From NCBI RefSeq assembly GCF_946479755.1, contig NZ_CAMLHC010000002.1, positions 62,001 through 126,000 of the forward strand: a stretch of DNA of 64,000 nt, read 5' to 3'. The notes beneath the pieces were generated by a model that did no database searches, had not been told where the DNA came from, and saw only the letters and a program-made list of their open reading frames with translations. This document shows positions 44,704-51,035 of this stretch, one piece after another (within the stretch, counting starts at the first letter, position 1; every line of letters starts with the position of its first letter). Origin of the DNA: an uncultured Chitinophaga sp. Lineage in GTDB: Bacteria > Bacteroidota > Bacteroidia > Chitinophagales > Chitinophagaceae. A program made the position numbers and the translations under genes.

Positions 44704-45401
44704 ATATAGGATTAACAACGCTGGTGGTGTCTGCTGTAACGATCAGTTGTTTACATACGGCCACCGGCCCGGACCACTATCTGCCGTTTATTGTGCTGTC
44801 CCGTTCCAAAAAATGGACGATGTCTAAAACGATCTTATGGACAGTGCTCTGCGGCTTCGGACATATTCTCAGTTCCGTTGTCATCGGTTTGATAGGCGTG
44901 TTGCTGGGCTGGCAGCTGTCGAAGCTGACGTGGTTCCAGGATGTAAGAGGTAATATGTCCGGCTGGTGCCTGCTGGGCTTTGGTATCGTGTATTTGTTGT
45001 GGGGGCTGCGGCAGGCTTATCTCAACAAGCCCCACAAACATTTTGATGTTTATGAAGGCGGCGACATCTATGTATATGAACACCGGCATGGAGACATCGT
45101 TTATCCGCAGCAGCGGGTGAAGGTGACGCCATGGATATTGTTCGCCATTTTTGTCATGGGGCCCAGTGAGCCGTTGGTGCCATTGCTGTTTTATTCCGGT
45201 TCACATCGTTCTGCGCTGGAAGTGGTGGTGCTGATCAGCGTATTCACGATCACCACTGTGCTGACGATGCTGGCGATGGTGTTGATAGGCTGCTACGGTT
45301 ATTCTTTTCTCAAAACCGATAAACTCGAAAGATATGTACATGCCATTGGTGGCGCTGTTGTCACCCTGTGTGGTATCGGCATGGTATTTCTTGGCTGGTA
45401 A
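44700..45401 (+). CDS. NicO/UreH-like putative nickel permease
   Basis: A 233-residue inner-membrane protein with about six hydrophobic helices. The first helix ends in HTATGPDHYLPFIVLSR, matching the H-x4-D-H nickel-binding signature of NicO/NiCoT-type transporters; a second conserved patch is CGFGHILSSVVIGLIGV. A central loop (HKHFDVYEGGDIYVYEHRHGDIVYPQQ) is histidine-rich. GPSEPLVPLLFYS in the second half is also family-like. It overlaps ureD by 4 bases, which ties it to urease assembly, most likely as the nickel entry route across the inner membrane. Nickel specificity is inferred. Confidence 0.82.
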   Translation: MNIGLTTLVVSAVTISCLHTATGPDHYLPFIVLSRSKKWTMSKTILWTVLCGFGHILSSVVIGLIGVLLGWQLSKLTWFQDVRGNMSGWCLLGFGIVYLLWGLRQAYLNKPHKHFDVYEGGDIYVYEHRHGDIVYPQQRVKVTPWILFAIFVMGPSEPLVPLLFYSGSHRSALEVVVLISVFTITTVLTMLAMVLIGCYGYSFLKTDKLERYVHAIGGAVVTLCGIGMVFLGW

Positions 45402-45449
45402 AAAATAAGTTAAACACAATCCTCTTCCTCATCATCTAAATAAAACAAA

Positions 45450-46319
45450 GTGACACAACGGAAACCGTTTGTCCTCCCTTACCTGAGGGGGGTAGGGCAA
45501 ATCATGCTTCAAAACAACGCCTGGACAGGCGCACTTTTCCTGGCAGGGATCTTCTACGACTCTTGGGTAATGGGCCTTGCGGCTGTTGTGGCGGTGGCTA
45601 CCGGTACGCTGACAGCTAAACTGCTGCGTTATCCGGAAGCAGACATCGATGCCGGCCTGTATGGCTTCAGTGCTACACTGGTGGGCGTGGCGCTGACCTT
45701 TTACTTCAATCCCGTTCCGCTGGTATGGGTGGCTGTTATACTGGGATCCGCTGCCGCTGCGTGGTTGCAGCATCAGTTCATCCGCCGTGGGCTGCCGGGA
45801 TTTACGTTCCCTTTTATCCTGGTGACATGGATATTGCTGTACCTGTTCCTGCATGTGTACACGCCGGGCGCAGCGGCCTCCGTGGCCAGCAGCATGCCGC
45901 TCAGCGATGACTTTACTACGGCTACCAATGGTTTTGGAGAGGTGATTTTTCAGGGCAGTGTGATCGCCGGCATCATCTTTTTTGTGGCCGTATTTATCAG
46001 TTCACCGGTAGCCGCGCTTTACGGCGTATGTGCTTCCCTGTTAGGCGCCTTCATTTCGCTGGAATTCGCGGAGCCGGCCACCGACATTCACATGGGGCTG
46101 TTTAGTTTTAACGCGGTGCTGTGTGCTATTGCTTTTGCCGGTGATAAGCCCCGGGACGGTATCCGGGTGTTGTTTTCCGTGGTGCTCTCCGTTTTGTTGG
46201 ATGTATGGATGCTGCAACAACACATGGCGGTACTCACCTTTCCGTTTGTGGCGGCCAGCTGGATAACGCTGGGTTTGCAGCATCTCTTGTTGAAAGCAGG
46301 AATTAAAATCAAAGACTGA
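45450..46319 (+). CDS. Urea transporter (UT family)
   Basis: A 289-residue channel-like protein of the urea transporter family. It starts with GTG at 45450. Two half-repeats are visible: LYGFSATLVGVALTFYF in the first and LFSFNAVLCAIAFAG in the second, matching the duplicated L-x-x-F-x-x-x-L-x-x-x-A pore helices of UT proteins. The pattern VLPYLRGVGQIMLQNNAWTGALFLAGIF is the usual start. It would let urea equilibrate quickly into the cell. It stands 48 bases after the permease gene and 3 bases before the TonB receptor gene, in the urease operon. Confidence 0.9.
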   Translation: MTQRKPFVLPYLRGVGQIMLQNNAWTGALFLAGIFYDSWVMGLAAVVAVATGTLTAKLLRYPEADIDAGLYGFSATLVGVALTFYFNPVPLVWVAVILGSAAAAWLQHQFIRRGLPGFTFPFILVTWILLYLFLHVYTPGAAASVASSMPLSDDFTTATNGFGEVIFQGSVIAGIIFFVAVFISSPVAALYGVCASLLGAFISLEFAEPATDIHMGLFSFNAVLCAIAFAGDKPRDGIRVLFSVVLSVLLDVWMLQQHMAVLTFPFVAASWITLGLQHLLLKAGIKIKD

Positions 46320-46322
46320 CAG

Positions 46323-48341
46323 ATGAAAAAAGTATTATTTGCGGTGGGGCTCCTGTCCGTATGGCAGCAGCTGCTGGCGCAGCAACCGGCGGACAGCGCC
46401 CATACGCAGCTCCGGCAGATCGTAGTGAGTGCGCCCCGTATCGAGAAGGCCATGATGCATGTGGACCTGAAGAAGATACCGGTGAATACCGCGCAGGACC
46501 TGCTTCGGAAAGTGCCGGGCTTGTTTATTTCGCAACATGCCGGCGGCGGCAAAGCGGAGCAGATTTTTCTCCGTGGCTTCGACTGCGATCATGGTACCGA
46601 TATTAATATTTCTGCCGATGGGATACCGGTGAATATTGTATCCCATGCACACGGGCAGGGCTATTCCGACCTGCATTTCCTGGTGCCTGAAACCGTGGAG
46701 AGTATTGACTTTGGCAAGGGTGCTTATTATGCAGATAAAGGAGATTTTAACACGGCCGGCTATGTGAATTTCGCGACCTATGATCACCTGGACAACAGCC
46801 TGATCAAGGTGGAAGGCGGTTCGTTCAATACCATGCGCCTGGCGGGTGTGTTTAACCTGCTGGCTAATAAAAGCGCCGCTAAGCGCAACGGCTATATTGC
46901 CACCGAATACAACTATACCAACGGTCCGTTTGACGTACAGCAGCAGTTCAGCCGCTTCAATCTCTTCGGTAAATACAATCAGTGGCTGAATGACAAGGAT
47001 TATATTTCCTTCCAGGCATCCACGTTTACTTCCGGCTGGAATGCTTCCGGGCAGATCCCCGAAAGGGCCGTCGCAGATGGAATGATCAGCCGCTGGGGTT
47101 CTATCGATCCTACGGAAGGTGGTAATACCTCGCGCACGAATGCCGCGCTGACCTACCGGCACCAGGCCAGTGCGGATGAATCGTGGCAAAGCTTTTTCTA
47201 CTATAGCCGTTACCAGTTTAATCTGTATTCCAACTTTACCTTTTTCCTGAAAGACCCTGTGTATGGCGATGAGATACAGCAGAAAGATGACCGCAGTATC
47301 TACGGCTTCGAACAGCAGTATACGCATGATTACACTTTGGGTAACAGCCGGTTGACCTGGCAGTCCGGCGCCGGACTGCGCCTGGACGATATACAGGACC
47401 TTGAGCTGAATCATGTATATCGGCGGGATACGCTGCTGAACAGGCTGGCCTGGGGCAGTGGCCGGGAAACTAATCTTCATGCCTATACGGGTTTTACTTT
47501 GCATACAGGCCACTGGCGTATTAATCCAGCGGTGCGGGTAGATCATTTTATTTTCAATTACCAGGATAAACTGAAACCCGCCAATGGAGATCCCGGGGTA
47601 ACTGCTACACGCGTCAGTCCCAAGCTGAATTTTTCCTATTCTACCGGCGGTATCGCGCAATGGTACCTGAAAACGGGTATGGGATTCCATTCCAACGACA
47701 TGCGGGTAGTGATGCAGCAACGGGGGAAAGATATACTGCCGTTTTCTGCCGGCGCCGATCTGGGCGTGGTGCTGAAGCCGGTGCCTAACCTGTTGATACA
47801 GCCAGCGCTCTGGTACCTGTACCTGCAGCAGGAATTTGTGTACGTAGGAGATGAAGCGGTGGTGGAGCCTTCCGGTAAAACGCGGCGTTTGGGCGTAGAC
47901 GTGAGCATGCGTTACCAGCCGGTAAAATGGCTCTACCTGGATGCGGATGTGAACTATGCGCATGCCCGGGAGATAGGGCAGCCGGAAGGCGCCAACTATA
48001 TTCCACTGGCGCCGGTGCTCACCAGCACTGGCGGTATTGGTGTGAACCTGCCCATGGGTTTTTCCGCCAACCTGCGCTACCGTTATATGAAAGACCGGCC
48101 CGCCAACGAAGACAACAGTCTTATGGCCAAAGGTTATTTCGTTAATGACCTGATGCTGGCGTATACTCACCGCCAGTTCCAGTTCACCGTGCAGGCGCAG
48201 AACCTGTTTAATGTCAACTGGAATGAGGCGCAGTTTGAAACAGAGACGCGTTTGCAACAGGAGAGGGAGGCTGTCACAGACATGTGTTTCACACCAGGAA
48301 CGCCGTTTTATCTGAAGGCGGGTGTTGCCGTCCGGTTCTGA
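46323..48341 (+). CDS. TonB-dependent receptor in the urease operon, candidate nickel importer
   Basis: A 672-residue outer-membrane receptor: signal MKKVLFAVGLLSVWQQLLAQ, TonB-box-like QIVVSAPR near residue 35, plug domain (TAQDLLRKVPGLFIS, EQIFLRGF, ADGIPVNIVSHAHGQGYSDLHFL, YYADKGDFNTAGYVNF) and a 22-strand barrel ending in FYLKAGVAVRF. It lacks the carboxypeptidase-like N-domain of SusC proteins, so it belongs to the metal/siderophore type. The plug has an unusual set of potential metal ligands, GFDCDHGTD and SHAHGQGY. It begins 3 bases after the urea channel, as last gene of the operon, so uptake of nickel (free or chelated) for urease is the simplest reading. Confidence 0.85.
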   Translation: MKKVLFAVGLLSVWQQLLAQQPADSAHTQLRQIVVSAPRIEKAMMHVDLKKIPVNTAQDLLRKVPGLFISQHAGGGKAEQIFLRGFDCDHGTDINISADGIPVNIVSHAHGQGYSDLHFLVPETVESIDFGKGAYYADKGDFNTAGYVNFATYDHLDNSLIKVEGGSFNTMRLAGVFNLLANKSAAKRNGYIATEYNYTNGPFDVQQQFSRFNLFGKYNQWLNDKDYISFQASTFTSGWNASGQIPERAVADGMISRWGSIDPTEGGNTSRTNAALTYRHQASADESWQSFFYYSRYQFNLYSNFTFFLKDPVYGDEIQQKDDRSIYGFEQQYTHDYTLGNSRLTWQSGAGLRLDDIQDLELNHVYRRDTLLNRLAWGSGRETNLHAYTGFTLHTGHWRINPAVRVDHFIFNYQDKLKPANGDPGVTATRVSPKLNFSYSTGGIAQWYLKTGMGFHSNDMRVVMQQRGKDILPFSAGADLGVVLKPVPNLLIQPALWYLYLQQEFVYVGDEAVVEPSGKTRRLGVDVSMRYQPVKWLYLDADVNYAHAREIGQPEGANYIPLAPVLTSTGGIGVNLPMGFSANLRYRYMKDRPANEDNSLMAKGYFVNDLMLAYTHRQFQFTVQAQNLFNVNWNEAQFETETRLQQEREAVTDMCFTPGTPFYLKAGVAVRF

Positions 48342-48412
48342 GTTTTTTTAAGAGGCTCTTTGAATGCGCAGCTGGGTAGGCCTCTCCCCGGATTTGATGG
48401 TAATATCGTGGT

Positions 48413-48437
48413 CCCCGGGTTATAACCCGGGGATTTT
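48413..48437 (+). terminator. Terminator ending the urease operon
   Basis: A perfect 20-base palindrome (arms CCCCGGGT/ACCCGGGG, loop TATA) followed by ATTTT lies 71 bases after the receptor stop. An upstream AGAGGC/GCCTCT pair (48351-48356, 48380-48385) may add structure. Confidence 0.7.
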
Positions 48438-48553
48438 CATTGCTGCCGTTCTCGCTGCGCAGCCATCATTACCAGCTGGTATTATCTTTCCAAAAAAAGA
48501 TAGTTCCCCGTTTTTTAGGCCATTTCGTAAAAAATCGTTTACTTCACGTTAAA

Positions 48554-49258
48554 ATGACGCAAACGAACATGGCGAAATTATTTCACGAATACAAAAATCC
48601 ATCGCTGGCGGTAGACCTTGTGATATTTGGGTATCATGACAACACGCTGTCCGTGCTGTTGCTCAACAGGAAAGAGGAGCCGTTTAAAGACTGCTGGACG
48701 TTGCCCGGTGGCTTTTTGCAGATGGAGGAAACTTTTCTGGGCACTTGTTCACGTATCCTGAAAACAAAAACAGGGATGGACGATGTGTTCCTGGAGCAGC
48801 TGTATTCGTTTGACGGCCTGGGGAGAGATCCTCGTGGCCGCGTGATCGCCGTGGGATATTATGCGCTCATTAACCCTGCCCGGTTCAATATTATCGCCGG
48901 CAGCATGGCCAACGACGTGAAATGGTTTGAGGTACACAAGATGCCGAAGCTGGGCTTTGACCACCAGGATATTTTCCAGCTGGCGCTGCAACGCCTGAAG
49001 TCGAAAATACTGTACGATCCTGTAGGGTTTGAGCTGCTGGATGAGTTGTTTACGATTACGGAGCTGCACGAGTTGTATGAGTGTATCCTCGAAACCACTA
49101 TCGATCGCCGCAATTTCCGCCGCAAGATTTTGGATGCTGAATACGTGATCAACACCGGCACTAAAAGGGAGGGGCTGCAAAACCGTCACCCCGAATTATA
49201 CAAGTTCAATAAAAAGCTGAAAAAAAACAGTTTTCAGATCAATGTTAATGTCTCATGA
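48554..49258 (+). CDS. NrtR-type regulator with degenerate Nudix domain
   Basis: A 234-residue protein: N-terminal Nudix fold (residues about 15-150) and C-terminal winged helix (about 165-225, with FELLDELFTITELHELYECIL and RRNFRRKIL). The Nudix box G-x5-E-x7-REU-x-EE-x-GU reads G53...E59...R67-I-L-K-T-K-T-G-M, so the three catalytic glutamates after R67 are replaced (I68, T71, K72). It cannot be a standard hydrolase and should instead sense a nucleotide or sugar ligand and bind DNA, as NrtR/AraR-like regulators do. The start at 48554 is favoured by the domain boundary. It overlaps the next gene by 4 bases, leading a four-gene operon. Confidence 0.88.
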   Translation: MTQTNMAKLFHEYKNPSLAVDLVIFGYHDNTLSVLLLNRKEEPFKDCWTLPGGFLQMEETFLGTCSRILKTKTGMDDVFLEQLYSFDGLGRDPRGRVIAVGYYALINPARFNIIAGSMANDVKWFEVHKMPKLGFDHQDIFQLALQRLKSKILYDPVGFELLDELFTITELHELYECILETTIDRRNFRRKILDAEYVINTGTKREGLQNRHPELYKFNKKLKKNSFQINVNVS

Positions 49259-49642
49259 AACTAAAGACCGTTTCCTGGAGAAAGTTGCAGGAAAGAAAAA
49301 ATCTTATCACAGGCCGTTCCGTCGTCTTACAAGCCCTCGCTCTTCCCGGAAAGAGCAGCGTGGCAGGCGGCTTTACAGGCAGGAGATGTACGCCTGCAGT
49401 GGGACCCCGACCACGACCCCTGGGGCAATAAACTGGAGCGAAGAGCTATCCAGCTGGGGCTGAGGGGCGAGGTACTGAAAGAATTCGGACAGCGGCAGGT
49501 TACCGCTATTGAAGATATCACTGACTTTGTGAAAGCGCAGTACGCCGTGTTGCAGCGCGATCCTGACGCGCTGCAGGTACCGGAAGAAAGCGTGTATCCG
49601 CTGGAAGACCCTGTGCTGTGCCATACCATTGATTTACGTTAA
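49255..49642 (+). pseudogene. Broken small gene, one-base frameshift
   Basis: The ATG at 49255 overlaps the stop of the Nudix regulator (ATGA) and opens MKLKTVSWRKLQERKNLIT, but this frame ends after 58 codons at 49429. From about 49345 a different frame (+1) is open to a TAA at 49640 and reads as good protein: ERAAWQAALQAGDVRLQW, then DPWGNKLERRAIQLGLRGEV, ending LEDPVLCHTIDLR. Removing one C from CCC at 49345-49347 joins the two into a 128-residue protein (ALALPERAAWQ). So either the gene is inactivated or the assembly has one extra C. The family is not recognised. The next gene starts 11 bases later. Confidence 0.72.
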
Positions 49643-49653
49643 AAAAGTACGCT

Positions 49654-50199
49654 ATGGAAAAACATACCTACGCCCCCGGAATTTTCACCCTGAAGCATTT
49701 CCTTTCTGCGGAGGAATGCCGGGAACTGATAGACCGCAGCGAGGCCATAGGCTATGAAGAAGCGATGGTGGATGTGGGCAACGGCCAGCAACGGATGATC
49801 AAAGGCGTCCGTAATAACGAAAGGGTGTTGCATAAAGATGCAGCTTATGCTACCTTTATATGGGAAAAGTTGCGTCCCTATGCACCGGAAGGTGACGATA
49901 ACCGCGCCGCATGCGGCCTGAATGAGCTGTTCCGTTTCTATAAATACAGTCCGGGACAGCGTTTCAAAATGCATAAGGACGGTAGTTTTGTCCGGAACCG
50001 TTTCGAGGCCAGCCAGTATACCTTTATGATTTATCTCAATGAAGGCTATAGCGGTGGCAGTACGGTTTTTAAAACAGGAGAGGAAATCCTGCCGGAAACA
50101 GGGACAGCGCTGATTTTTTATCACCCGTTGCTGCATGAAGGTACGCTGCTGACCGCAGGTACCAAGTATGTGCTACGGTCGGACATTATGTATAAATAA
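49654..50199 (+). CDS. 2-oxoglutarate/Fe(II) oxygenase, prolyl 4-hydroxylase type
   Basis: A 181-residue single-domain oxygenase. The iron triad is H107 and D109 in FKMHKDGSF and H161 in FYHPLLHEGT; the 2-oxoglutarate-binding basic residue is R175 in YVLRSDIMY. The strand FMIYLNEGYSGGSTVF is typical of the P4H subfamily. Such enzymes hydroxylate proteins or small molecules using iron, oxygen and 2-oxoglutarate. It is third in the operon led by the Nudix-type regulator. The target is unknown, perhaps linked to the metallophosphatase that follows after 9 bases. Confidence 0.9.
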   Translation: MEKHTYAPGIFTLKHFLSAEECRELIDRSEAIGYEEAMVDVGNGQQRMIKGVRNNERVLHKDAAYATFIWEKLRPYAPEGDDNRAACGLNELFRFYKYSPGQRFKMHKDGSFVRNRFEASQYTFMIYLNEGYSGGSTVFKTGEEILPETGTALIFYHPLLHEGTLLTAGTKYVLRSDIMYK

Positions 50200-50208
50200 A
50201 AGGAAATC

Positions 50209-50937
50209 ATGCCTGCCACGTACGTTATTGGCGATATTCACGGCGCCCTCAAAGCACTGAAACAGCTGCTGGAAAGGATCGGGCCGGAAAAGGACGACCG
50301 GTTTATTTTTCTGGGAGATTATGTAGATGGCTGGTCTGAGTCTGCGGAACTGATCCATTTCCTGATGGAACTGTCTTCGCAGTACACTTGTATCTTTATC
50401 AAAGGCAACCACGACGCCTGGTGCGAGATGTGGCTGGCCGGAGAACAGCCGGTGGCCAGCTGGCTGCAACACGGCGGCAGAGCTACCGTGGCCAGCTACA
50501 ATAAACTGTCCGATAAAGACAAGCTGCATCACCTGGCTTTCTTTAACCGGATGCTGAATTATTACGAGGAAAATGACCGGCTGTTTATCCACGCGGGTTA
50601 TGCCTCCATGCACGGCCCTGCCTATGAACGCTTTGAAGGCATGTACTACTGGGACCGTACGCTGTGGGAACTGGCATTGTCTATGGATAAAAAATTGAAA
50701 AAGGATGCCATCAATTATCCCAAGCGGCTGCTGCTATACAACGAAATATATATCGGTCATACCCCTACGCTGAACTACGACGAAGCGTTGCCGATGAACC
50801 GGGTCAATGTGTTCAATATTGATACCGGCGCTGCCTTTACCGGTAAATTGTCGGCTATGAACATCGACACGAAAGAGGTATGGCAGAGTGATCCCGCCTA
50901 TCTGTTATACCCCAACGAAAAAGGCCGGAATCCGTAG
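50209..50937 (+). CDS. Metallophosphoesterase (PPP-type phosphatase)
   Basis: A 242-residue calcineurin-like phosphatase. The metal motifs are GDIHG (8-12), GDYVDG (36-41) and GNHD (66-69), with later histidines in RLFIHAGY and YIGHTPT. This order and the wide GDYVDGW box match bacterial serine/threonine phosphatases or diadenosine tetraphosphatases of the PPP family. It is last in the operon with the degenerate Nudix regulator and the oxygenase. A nucleotide or phosphoprotein substrate is possible. Confidence 0.9.
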   Translation: MPATYVIGDIHGALKALKQLLERIGPEKDDRFIFLGDYVDGWSESAELIHFLMELSSQYTCIFIKGNHDAWCEMWLAGEQPVASWLQHGGRATVASYNKLSDKDKLHHLAFFNRMLNYYEENDRLFIHAGYASMHGPAYERFEGMYYWDRTLWELALSMDKKLKKDAINYPKRLLLYNEIYIGHTPTLNYDEALPMNRVNVFNIDTGAAFTGKLSAMNIDTKEVWQSDPAYLLYPNEKGRNP

Positions 50938-50968
50938 ATGCCGGCGCCATTCAATCCTACCCTTAAAA

Positions 50969-51015
50969 ATGATAAGGGGATTTACTGATGCAGCCCGTTG
51001 CATCAATAAATCCCC
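50969..51015 (-). terminator. Terminator of the TonB receptor gene
   Basis: Stem GGGGATTTA/TAAATCCCC (50976-50984, 51007-51015) continues inward as TGATGCA/TGCATCA. On the minus strand it is followed by TTATCATTTTT, so it ends the transcript of the receptor gene. It sits between two convergent genes and the plus side has no U-tract. Confidence 0.72.
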
Positions 51016-51035
51016 TGGTTCCGGAAGCCAGTATA

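Noticed and set aside
46335..48257. Long open frame (about 640 codons) on the minus strand
   Set aside because: It lies fully opposite the TonB receptor gene, whose domains are clear. The antisense translation has no recognisable domain and its composition is that of a mirrored frame.
48554..49258. Active Nudix hydrolase
   Set aside because: Three catalytic glutamates of the Nudix box are replaced and a winged helix follows, so a regulator is the better call.
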